17,594 bases of DNA from Bin80 sp022820435 (GTDB taxonomy: Bacteria; Bacteroidota; Rhodothermia; Rhodothermales; Bin80). This document shows positions 1-6,476 of this stretch, piece by piece. Below the pieces are notes generated by a model. It ran no database searches and had not been told where the DNA came from. It saw nothing but the letters and a program-made list of their open reading frames with translations. A program made the translations under genes and the position numbers. Location: assembly GCA_022820435.1 (NCBI GenBank), contig JAJEFL010000150.1, positions 1 to 17,594 on the forward strand. The letters run 5' to 3'. Each line of letters begins with the position of its first letter. Position 1 is the stretch's first letter.

Positions 1-135
1 GTTATACCCAGCGGCTGCATGGTAAGATGTTATACGAAAAGAAGGGCACGTTTTTGTCTAGCGACAACTGATGAAGGTCGTAAACTATACACTCCCGCAG
101 GTTCATTAATGATTCAGGAAATCAGATAGGTCATC
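1..135. repeat. 135-bp direct repeat, copy 1
   Basis: This copy matches bases 600-734 at 134 of 135 positions, with an offset of 599; the only difference is g at 11 against a at 610. It is cut by the left window edge, so the true repeat may be longer on that side. Its right end coincides with the first base of the inverted-repeat element starting at 135. A heptamer GTTATAC occurs twice inside it (1-7 and 29-35). I recognise no protein product; the repeat is too conserved to be chance and indicates a recent duplication or two insertions of the same element. Confidence 0.95.
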
Positions 136-452
136 CTGACTTCGACGGTTACCCCCCATATGAATATACGCAGAGCGGGATTTCCGGGGAAAGTGAACAC
201 TACCTGCCCCCCTTCTGGGGGTGAATATTGAATCAGGAAACACGATCCGAATGTCGTGTTTCGGGGATTATTCCTTCCTTGAAGAACACGACCTGGCACT
301 ATAGGGCTTTATGAGGATACAAAGATACGGAATATATGCCAGATATCCAAAGGTGCTGAACACTACAAATGGGGTAAATGAAAAAATCCGCTCATAGAGC
401 ACGGAAACGGGGTTTTTCAAAAAAGAAACATCGTTAAACCGTCGAAGTCAGG
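135..452. mobile_element. 318-bp element with perfect 16-bp terminal inverted repeats (MITE-like or IS remnant)
   Basis: The ends are exact inverted repeats: CCTGACTTCGACGGTT at 135-150 and its complement at 437-452. They are flanked on both sides by AT (133-134 and 453-454), which may be a 2-bp target duplication. Inside are two hairpins: five C/G pairs around TTCT (208-221) and a perfect 9-bp stem GAAACACGA/TCGTGTTTC (237-262). The decamer TGAACACTAC occurs at 194-203 and 357-366. On the minus strand a Bacteroidota-type promoter (320-351) is followed by a GTG-started reading frame (299-114) that I do not believe is a gene. The stretch ending in GGGGAAAGTGAACAC resembles the ends of some IS21-family elements, from memory only. 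No transposase is encoded, so if mobile it is non-autonomous. Confidence 0.6.
320..351 (-). promoter_or_regulatory. Bacteroidota-type promoter inside the inverted-repeat element
   Basis: Read on the minus strand, TTTG (351-348) and TATCTTTG (327-320) match the -33 TTTG and -7 TAnnTTTG boxes of the Bacteroidota primary sigma factor, with 20 bp between them. Transcription would run leftward out of the element. No convincing gene follows within the window, so this may be the promoter of a lost transposase or an outward-facing promoter. Confidence 0.45.
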
Positions 453-599
453 ATTGAGTACCAACGCATTCCACAGGGGCGGATCATCCCATAGTAGTGT
501 GGAAATTCCTGTAGTGGGAATGGAGCGAAGGGGGCGAACCATGCACCATAAGGCAACGAAGCAACCAAACGGGAGGACTTCGGCGCAAAACGCAAAGCC
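453..599. other. Noncoding segment between the inverted-repeat element and repeat copy 2
   Basis: I see no gene here. A 61-codon open frame on the minus strand (619-434) contains a string (APFAPFPLQEFPHYYG) that resembles dubious hypothetical proteins often annotated opposite repeated noncoding DNA. From memory, the plus strand around 520-545 (GGAGCGAAGGGGGCGAACCA) resembles leader sequence of bacterial group II intron / reverse-transcriptase elements. No reverse transcriptase and no obvious domain V hairpin is present. Together with 600-734 it probably forms one repeated unit, of which copy 1 shows only the right end. Confidence 0.35.
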
Positions 600-734
600 G
601 TTATACCCAACGGCTGCATGGTAAGATGTTATACGAAAAGAAGGGCACGTTTTTGTCTAGCGACAACTGATGAAGGTCGTAAACTATACACTCCCGCAGG
701 TTCATTAATGATTCAGGAAATCAGATAGGTCATC
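600..734. repeat. 135-bp direct repeat, copy 2
   Basis: This is the second copy of bases 1-135, in the same orientation. A perfect 6-bp hairpin (GCCGTT 597-602, loop ATACCC, AACGGC 609-614) spans its left border. The single substitution relative to copy 1 falls in this stem and would change a T-A pair to a T-G wobble. The copy ends 46 bp from the zorC stop, the place where zorD would normally begin in a type I Zorya operon. Confidence 0.95.
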
Positions 735-780
735 TGCTGCAATACGAGAGTTCGTTCTTGAGGAATTTTGTTACAGCGAA

Positions 781-2442
781 TCAGCGATTGCGAGATCCCC
801 ATCTATGTCTGAAACTGGAGATGGAGAACGGCTTCCGCGCTTTTTCAGGTTGGACCGGGGCAGGGGGACTCCCGATGCTTTGCTGTGCACGGGATGGGTT
901 TTTGTTAAAAGATTCGGATCCCTCAAAGTATTCTGAACGACGAACCTCCACTCCTGTGTTGTCCTGCAGCCAGTCTGCAATCGCATCCTGCCACCCCCCG
1001 GTTTCACTGCGGTAATGGGGTTGTTCCAAATCTGCAATTGCCCGCAGTTCCCGGCCTGTGTACGGGCTGTTCATGTCTCTGTGTAATTCTGGAGCGTTAG
1101 AATTGCCGTCAAGCCATATACGGCATGCTCCACTGTGACTCCACTCGACGATTGTTGCGCCATGCATGCGTAACAGAAGTACAGACTGATCACTTGCCGC
1201 ACCCCGAAGCATTCCGTACGAATGCTCTTTGTCTTTCAGAGATTTCATAAGCCGCCGCGCTTTGGTTCCCAGAACAAACCAGGCATCAAGAATTAAGTGA
1301 TGATCATAATAGGCTTTCCAGAATGTCTGCCGGTATGACCAGTGATGGTCCAGAGCCGTCTCTTTGATGAGCCCGAAAAATTCTTCAAGTGTCTGCTCCG
1401 TCAGCCACCTCTTGATGACCAGACGAAATTCTTCCGGTACCCCGGACCAACTGGATTTTCCTGATGGAAGACGCGGGTCACCGAAATGCCGCATGAAAAA
1501 AGGTTCCAATTGATCTCGGGCTCCATGAGGCAAATACCCTTCGGAGAACGGGGCGAGGAATGATTCCGCAATTGCGGCCCGAATGAGGCGAGTATCAAAA
1601 CGCAGGCCATCGTCAAATTCAAGGATTTGCAGCAATCGTGCGAGTTGGGCAGGCGGAATTCGATCTTCCTTCAGTAGGTCGCCAGCCCTCGGAAGATAGT
1701 CGAGAATGCCGGATTTTAGAAACGTTCCTCGTGCAAGTCTGCCTTCAAAGCCCTCATTATTCAAGATTTCCTGCACATCATCCTGAAGCGATACAAGTTT
1801 TTCAATGAATAAACGGCTGCCGTCTGTCTCTAAAAGACGGAATTGGTGACATCTTTGTTGCCATTTTTGCAGCGACTTGAGATTTGATGCCGCCGTTCCG
1901 GTAATGGAGGATTGGAGCAGACTCCGAAGTTCCTCAAACGTAGATAGTTCGATGGGATAGGTAAGCAGGAACTCACTCAAGAGAGCTCGTACGGAGCGTG
2001 TGTTCCTCTGCTCAGACAGCCAGCGCCCATAATGTCTGACAAACAGCGGATCTCCACCCAGCCAGCCACTGGATACTGACTGCTGCCGTGTTGAGGTTTG
2101 CTCAAGGGGGGAATAAAATAGAATCCACGGCAGCCTTCGAAGGTCACGAGAAGGAGAATCCCCTGATTTCGTGGCCTCCTGCTCAAAAAATGAAACCCAG
2201 GTCAACTTATCTGCATCTGTTTTGTCGTACTCAGTAAGCATACGGTATCGCTGCCAACTGCGTGATATTCGCTGATGAAGATCTTTCAGATCATAGTCTG
2301 CGGGTTTCCTTGATAATTCAGTTCCCCAAAATCTCGCAATCTCAGCGGCTGCTTTTTGCGTCTGTCTTGGCTCTAGTCGATGGGGAGGCTTCGGCAATCC
2401 ACTCCATTTTGACAGCGTTTCCTTTAGAGATTTTTTGCTCAT
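781..2442 (-). CDS. zorC: Zorya type I protein ZorC (EH-signature protein)
   Basis: The 553-residue soluble protein has no signal peptide or membrane segment. I assign it to the EH_signature family (ZorC of Zorya type I). The C-terminal half carries a W-x-AYYDHH-x-DAWFVLG block followed by IVEWSHSG and CRIW (Glu433, His436), and it sits directly after MotA/OmpA-type genes. Its length is close to known ZorC proteins. In Zorya, ZorC is a cytosolic effector partner thought to bind DNA and act with the ZorD nuclease/helicase once the ZorAB motor senses infection. The start overlaps the zorB stop in ATGA, with GAGG (complement at 2450-2453) seven bases upstream, one of the few clear ribosome sites in the window. 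The last 45 or so residues are Pro/Ser/Arg-rich and look disordered. No zorD follows; repeats begin 46 bp beyond the stop. The assignment rests mainly on the EH motif plus synteny. Confidence 0.85.
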   Translation of the reverse strand: MSKKSLKETLSKWSGLPKPPHRLEPRQTQKAAAEIARFWGTELSRKPADYDLKDLHQRISRSWQRYRMLTEYDKTDADKLTWVSFFEQEATKSGDSPSRDLRRLPWILFYSPLEQTSTRQQSVSSGWLGGDPLFVRHYGRWLSEQRNTRSVRALLSEFLLTYPIELSTFEELRSLLQSSITGTAASNLKSLQKWQQRCHQFRLLETDGSRLFIEKLVSLQDDVQEILNNEGFEGRLARGTFLKSGILDYLPRAGDLLKEDRIPPAQLARLLQILEFDDGLRFDTRLIRAAIAESFLAPFSEGYLPHGARDQLEPFFMRHFGDPRLPSGKSSWSGVPEEFRLVIKRWLTEQTLEEFFGLIKETALDHHWSYRQTFWKAYYDHHLILDAWFVLGTKARRLMKSLKDKEHSYGMLRGAASDQSVLLLRMHGATIVEWSHSGACRIWLDGNSNAPELHRDMNSPYTGRELRAIADLEQPHYRSETGGWQDAIADWLQDNTGVEVRRSEYFEGSESFNKNPSRAQQSIGSPPAPVQPEKARKPFSISSFRHRWGSRNR

Positions 2443-3317
2443 TGAGTTTCCTCGCCAAGACGCAGCAGGAGTTGTTCCTGAAGATTCGATTCGGCAGATG
2501 ACATGGCATCATCGGGAGGTTCAAGGAGAAGTCGCAGATCAATGCGTCTATTGTAGTTGGACAGTTCAGGGTCAAGTGTTGCCGGTCGTGTGTACCCATA
2601 GCCGCTCGTGCTCAGCACGGGAACGTTTTCCGTGTTGCGCATGCGTTCGATGCGGGGTTCACATGCCGTGATCATGCGGTACACCGTAGCAGCACGCATG
2701 GAGGATAATTCAAGATTGTCTCGAAAACGCCGGTCACCAGCCACGGGAATACGGTCGGTGTGCCCCTCAATAAGCAGGGTTTCCAGAAGCCATGGATAGT
2801 CCTGTTCCTCACAGGTATAGGTCGAGGTTATCTCAACTGGTTGGCAGTATAGGGGTGTATTTTCAGCGGTCAGTACAGCAGGCACTATGCCGGATCCGGC
2901 AATCATGGCCTGCCTGTCAGACGAAACATAGCAGGGGACAACTTCCGCCAGCGCCTTTGCCAATCGTCCGACATTGCGTTGATGTTCCAAGACGGGGTTT
3001 TCGCTGCCGGACGGGAAATTGATTGCATTATCCGACAGGCGGAGCACGCCCTGATCCTGGAGTACCTCAACACTCATGCCAGCCTCTTCCAGTCGGTTTT
3101 CTAGTTCTCGCAGAATATGATCACGTGTTTCGTCACTGGCAGTCAATTTCTCGGTAACATTGGCCTGTTCTTCGGTAACGTTTGATAATTGATAGGCAAA
3201 CAGGGCTAACATGATGATAAACACGAATATGAGTGCTGCCATCACATCGCTAATACTGGCGAGATAATTCTGATCCCCCTGCCCCGGGTTTGATGAGGAT
3301 TGCAGTTGTCTCATCAT
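2439..3317 (-). CDS. zorB: Zorya protein ZorB (MotB/OmpA-like stator subunit)
   Basis: The protein has 292 residues. A short cytoplasmic N-terminus is followed by one membrane helix (about 22-43, ISDVMAALIFVFIIMLALF). Asp24 at its start is the position expected for the ion-carrying Asp of MotB/ZorB. A helical linker (45-85) leads to a periplasmic OmpA-like peptidoglycan-binding domain with GHTDRIP (185-191), SSMRAATVY (205-213), SGYGYTRP (238-245) and NRRIDLRL (256-263). Four periplasmic cysteines (129, 158, 169, 219) could form disulfides, three of them in a segment ahead of the OmpA core. ZorB pairs with ZorA in a proton-driven motor anchored to the cell wall. The start overlaps the zorA stop by four bases (ATGA); a second in-frame ATG directly follows it, and no strong ribosome site is seen, fitting translational coupling. 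Confidence 0.9.
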   Translation of the reverse strand: MMRQLQSSSNPGQGDQNYLASISDVMAALIFVFIIMLALFAYQLSNVTEEQANVTEKLTASDETRDHILRELENRLEEAGMSVEVLQDQGVLRLSDNAINFPSGSENPVLEHQRNVGRLAKALAEVVPCYVSSDRQAMIAGSGIVPAVLTAENTPLYCQPVEITSTYTCEEQDYPWLLETLLIEGHTDRIPVAGDRRFRDNLELSSMRAATVYRMITACEPRIERMRNTENVPVLSTSGYGYTRPATLDPELSNYNRRIDLRLLLEPPDDAMSSAESNLQEQLLLRLGEETQ

Positions 3318-5077
3318 AGGGTATTACTCGGAAGACGTGGAATGAGGTCGTCAATGGAATCATTAAATTCTGATATGGCACCGGACAGATTTCCGATAGC
3401 CCCGGAGAATGTTCGGTCAAGTGTGGCAGCAAACTCTTGAACCTGCACACAATATCGTGACAGCCCCTCATCCATTTGTACAAATACATTCTTCAACGAG
3501 CCATCAATATCCTCGAATCGTTCCTGATACTGGGCCCAGGCAGTTGCAGTAGATTGCTGGTGCTCTTTAAGTTTCTGGACCAATGCACCCATGCTGCCTA
3601 CCGCGTCCTGTGTCAATTCCAGCGAATTCGCAGATCGGTCACTGGAAGCCTGAATGTTCTGAGCCACCTGTTCCAACTGTACAGATATAGTTGACATTTC
3701 TTTGTGGGACGATGATATGATATGGCGAATTGAGTTCAACTGATTCACGAACCCGGTCATGCTTAACAGCATTTTTTCGCTTTGCTGTGTGGACCGCCCA
3801 AGGCTTTCGGCGGCCTCTTGTAAACCGTTTACTGACCCGGCGATCTGATTAACAGCATCGATACTGGTTTTTGCTAAATCCTCGGTAAGGCGGCTGATTG
3901 TAGTGCGCAACTCCAGTGCAGAGGCATTGGTGGACTCAACCATTTGATCTGTCATCTGTCTGGATGCATTTGCTACAATATCGGACACGCCATTTAAGGA
4001 TTGCTGCAGCGTTTCGGTCATTGCCCTTGTGCTCCCATCCAGGGTTGCTTTCATGCTCTGGACGATAGAATTCATTGTGGTATAGAGATCATGCTGGTTT
4101 TGTGCAAAACCGTTTGAGGCATCTTTGAGCGTACTGTTCAGGTTGCCGACAACCGAAGCCATTTCCTCAAACTGAGCGCCGGTTTGTTGTTGCATTGCGG
4201 CTGTAAACTGTGCCAGAGAGCGTTCAATCATATGCCCAGCTTCACTAGTCCGATCAGACCGAAGCCCTTCAATGGATTTCACTAATTGCTCAAGATGCGG
4301 GGTAAGCCGACCTGCCACTTTGTCCTCAAGTGCTTGCTCAATGGAGAATACCAGGTCGGTGTTGAATTGTCTGAGCTGGGTTGTTGCATCCTCTGCCTCA
4401 TTTAGTTGTTTCAGCGCAATTTCCGGCGCTGTGATAAGCCGCAGGTGTTTTTCCAGTTCATCAACCCAATTGTACAGGTCAAGATGAAGTTTTCTAGACT
4501 GTCTGCGCTCAATCCAGACGAAAACAAGAGAGAGAAAAATTCCAACGATAGAGGAGTAAAAGGCTAACGAAGCGCCGGACAGAAGTTGTTCCAGAGATGC
4601 AGTAATTTCACTTGGGATACCAGAGGAAAGGCCCGTATCCGCTGATCCAACTCCAACGGCTAAGCCGAGAAACGTACCGAGAATCCCCAGCCCCATCAGC
4701 AAATTTGGAACGGAGCGGAAAAATCGAAAATTCACCTCAGGAAAAATGATGGTCGTTTCGTTCAGGTAGTTTGAAACCCCGCTTGTATTCCGAACCGGAT
4801 CCCCTGAGCCAGGCGGAGGCATGATGAGCATCTCTACGAACTCTTCCCAGGCCCGGCCAAATTTTTTGCCCGCATAGGCATGGAATTCTTCAAAATGCTC
4901 CACAAATCCCTGTTCGCCGTCAATGTTGCTAAGTTTTTCCGTTGCCTCAAGCAATCGTTTTCGGAGATCGTTTGCGCTCTTGATCAGCTGCCATGTACAG
5001 TACCCGAAAAACAGGGAAACTGCACCGGCGTATACATAGAGAAATATCGGAGTGAGGAAAAAACTGGACACATTCAT
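3314..5077 (-). CDS. zorA: Zorya protein ZorA (MotA/TolQ/ExbB-like motor subunit with long tail)
   Basis: The protein has 587 residues. Three membrane helices are visible: about 8-32, 120-143 (NLLMGLGILGTFLGLAVGV) and 167-189 (GASLAFYSSIVGIFLSL). The last two form the MotA/ExbB proton-channel core, rich in Gly and small residues. From about 205 to the end is a long helical, coiled-coil-prone region rich in Gln, Ser, Thr and Asn, the cytoplasmic tail that distinguishes ZorA from flagellar MotA. This tail is shorter than that of the E. coli type I protein (about 730 residues in all, from memory). ZorA5ZorB2-type complexes sit in the inner membrane and pass an infection signal to the cytosolic effectors. 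It is the first gene of the operon; the ATG at 5077 has no clear Shine-Dalgarno. Confidence 0.9.
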   Translation of the reverse strand: MNVSSFFLTPIFLYVYAGAVSLFFGYCTWQLIKSANDLRKRLLEATEKLSNIDGEQGFVEHFEEFHAYAGKKFGRAWEEFVEMLIMPPPGSGDPVRNTSGVSNYLNETTIIFPEVNFRFFRSVPNLLMGLGILGTFLGLAVGVGSADTGLSSGIPSEITASLEQLLSGASLAFYSSIVGIFLSLVFVWIERRQSRKLHLDLYNWVDELEKHLRLITAPEIALKQLNEAEDATTQLRQFNTDLVFSIEQALEDKVAGRLTPHLEQLVKSIEGLRSDRTSEAGHMIERSLAQFTAAMQQQTGAQFEEMASVVGNLNSTLKDASNGFAQNQHDLYTTMNSIVQSMKATLDGSTRAMTETLQQSLNGVSDIVANASRQMTDQMVESTNASALELRTTISRLTEDLAKTSIDAVNQIAGSVNGLQEAAESLGRSTQQSEKMLLSMTGFVNQLNSIRHIISSSHKEMSTISVQLEQVAQNIQASSDRSANSLELTQDAVGSMGALVQKLKEHQQSTATAWAQYQERFEDIDGSLKNVFVQMDEGLSRYCVQVQEFAATLDRTFSGAIGNLSGAISEFNDSIDDLIPRLPSNTL

Positions 5078-5756
5078 TCAGCTCAAGCATTCATATTATC
5101 AGACATAAGGGCCGCCGAGTATTGTAACGGACTGTGTATTCAGATGAATTTGTCTGGGCAATCAATGGAACGCGCGGTCAGGGTTCAGATCTTCCGAGTT
5201 CCATCTGAATTCATCGTGTACTCCAATTCAATTCGGCAGTGAAATATAGCAACTTCGCAGGAAATGCCACGTCGCAAGCCGACGAAGGTCGATAGGGCAT
5301 GATCCGTGTCTGGCTGCTGACAACGGTTGCTCAGGGATAGATTCTATCCGTTTGATGATCGGGCAGTTGTATAGGATGGGATTCCTGCTGCAGAAGATTG
5401 CCCAGATTCAGGTACAGGTAAGACAGAAAAGTCTATCTTATGTGATCTATCCCCGTTTCTGCCTCGTTCGGAGAGAGTCTTTCACCTAAATGTGCACATG
5501 GGGATGCTCTTCGAAAGGCGAATAGATGGCAGGGGAGTAACACGGTGTGCACCTTTCTAAGTTGGCCGCGTTCAATCTTTGTGAAAACGTTTTCATGAGA
5601 CGAACATGCGATGAATTGCTGCTTGATGTCCGGACGTTTGGGTTCGTTATCCGGGTACATATTCAATCTTGGTAAGGTGTGATCCGCATAGGATGCCGGA
5701 TCGGTCTGACTTTACGGAATACCGTCAATTTTCGCACTTCTTAAACTTGCCTGTCC
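5078..5756. other. 679-bp gene-poor divergent region between zorA and the pseudouridine synthase
   Basis: This interval must hold the promoters of both zorABC (leftward) and the rightward gene, but I find no convincing -35/-10 or TAnnTTTG pair for either. It contains a perfect LacI/GalR-type palindrome (5582-5595), a palindrome ATGTGCACAT (5490-5499), a second TGTGCAC (5546-5552) and a small stem CGTCG/CGACG near 5270. A 77-codon open frame on the minus strand (5666-5433) has a TTG start and no recognisable motif; I do not call it a gene. No tRNA, terminator or IS end is seen. Confidence 0.6.
5582..5595. promoter_or_regulatory. LacI/GalR-family-type operator palindrome
   Basis: TGAAAACGTTTTCA is a perfect 14-bp palindrome with central CG. 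It fits the TGWNANCGNTNWCA form bound by LacI/GalR-type regulators such as CcpA. It lies 162 bp before the pseudouridine synthase start. No LacI-family regulator is encoded in the window, so the binding protein is unknown. Confidence 0.4.
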
Positions 5757-6425
5757 ATGTGGCTTTTTGAAGACAACCATCTTTTGACGCTGAATAAACC
5801 GCCGGGACTGCTGTCGCAGGCAGACAGCAGCGGATCCCCGGATGTCGTCACCCTGGCAAAAAAGTACATCAAAGAGAAATACAGGAAGCCGGGGAATGTG
5901 TATATCGGACTAGTTCATCGACTGGATCGCCCCACATCGGGAGCAATGGTGCTTGCAAGGACCTCCAAGGCAGCACGGCGCCTGTCGCAGACATTCCGGG
6001 AACGAAATGTAAACAAGACCTACAGCGCTCTAGTAGAAGGGGTACTTACCGGCAGTGGAGTCATGGAAGATTATCTGCATAAGGAGGCCGACCGGGCCTA
6101 TGTGGTTTCAGCCAGTGAACAGGGCAAGTATGCAAGTCTGCGGTGGCATGCCGTAGAGACCAATGGAACACACACACGGGTGTCCATTGAACTGATTACC
6201 GGGCGTGCTCACCAGATTCGATGCCAGTTCAGTGAGCGGGGCTTCCCCATATTGGGAGACATCCGCTATGGTGCATGCCAGAACTTTGCAGAAAGTGGCC
6301 AAATTGCCTTACATTGTCAGAATCTTCACTTTTTGCACCCCGTACGGAAGACTCCCATGGAGGTCAAAGCCGCATTTCCAGGCTTTTGGGGGGAATCGGT
6401 ACATAATTGTTCAAAAATTCATTAA
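5757..6425 (+). CDS. RluA-family pseudouridine synthase
   Basis: The 222-residue enzyme converts uridine to pseudouridine in rRNA or tRNA. The start (FEDNHLLTLNKPPGLLSQAD) is the typical RluA opening. The catalytic motif HRLDRPTSG (54-62) carries the nucleophile Asp57. TGRAHQIRCQ (148-157), GDIRYG (167-172) and LHFLHPVRK (190-198) are further family motifs. There is no N-terminal S4 domain, so it is a single-domain member; the exact RNA target cannot be told from the sequence. An in-frame stop lies five codons upstream of the chosen ATG. The next gene starts 51 bp after it on the same strand and may be co-transcribed. Confidence 0.93.
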   Translation: MWLFEDNHLLTLNKPPGLLSQADSSGSPDVVTLAKKYIKEKYRKPGNVYIGLVHRLDRPTSGAMVLARTSKAARRLSQTFRERNVNKTYSALVEGVLTGSGVMEDYLHKEADRAYVVSASEQGKYASLRWHAVETNGTHTRVSIELITGRAHQIRCQFSERGFPILGDIRYGACQNFAESGQIALHCQNLHFLHPVRKTPMEVKAAFPGFWGESVHNCSKIH

Positions 6426-6449
6426 AAATTCACATAAAAACGGGAACCA

Positions 6450-6463
6450 TGAAAACGTTTGCG
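6450..6463. promoter_or_regulatory. Possible second LacI-type operator half-conserved site
   Basis: TGAAAACGTTTGCG matches 12 of 14 bases of the perfect palindrome at 5582-5595. It lies in the short gap after the pseudouridine synthase stop and ends 13 bp before the ferrochelatase-like start. The pairing of two similar sites around one gene suggests shared regulation, but the second match could be chance. Confidence 0.25.
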
Positions 6464-6476
6464 GTGTAAAAGCACT

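Noticed and set aside
114..299. 61-codon minus-strand open frame in the inverted-repeat element
   Set aside because: It lies downstream of a promoter-like site, but it runs through two hairpins, the terminal repeat and into the direct repeat, with no protein-like pattern.
434..619. 61-codon minus-strand open frame
   Set aside because: It crosses the border of repeat copy 2 and has no start signal. Its translation resembles spurious hypothetical proteins annotated opposite noncoding repeats, so I treat the region as noncoding.
600..734. Integron attC site interpretation of the 135-bp repeat
   Set aside because: ACCCAAC at 605-611 fits RYYYAAC, but no matching GTTRRRY lies at the other end, no cassette genes are seen, and copy 1 lacks the motif.
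2439..5077. Flagellar MotAB or TolQR/ExbBD reading of the two membrane genes
   Set aside because: The long coiled-coil tail on the MotA-like protein and the adjacent EH-signature gene fit Zorya rather than flagellar or Tol/Exb systems. No flagellar, tolA or tonB gene is nearby.
4880..5242. 120-codon plus-strand open frame across the zorA start
   Set aside because: Its first half is antisense to the ZorA N-terminal coding sequence, and the remainder has no protein-like features.
5433..5666. 77-codon minus-strand open frame in the zorA upstream region
   Set aside because: TTG start, no ribosome site, no recognisable motif, and it contains the LacI-type palindrome. It is more likely chance.
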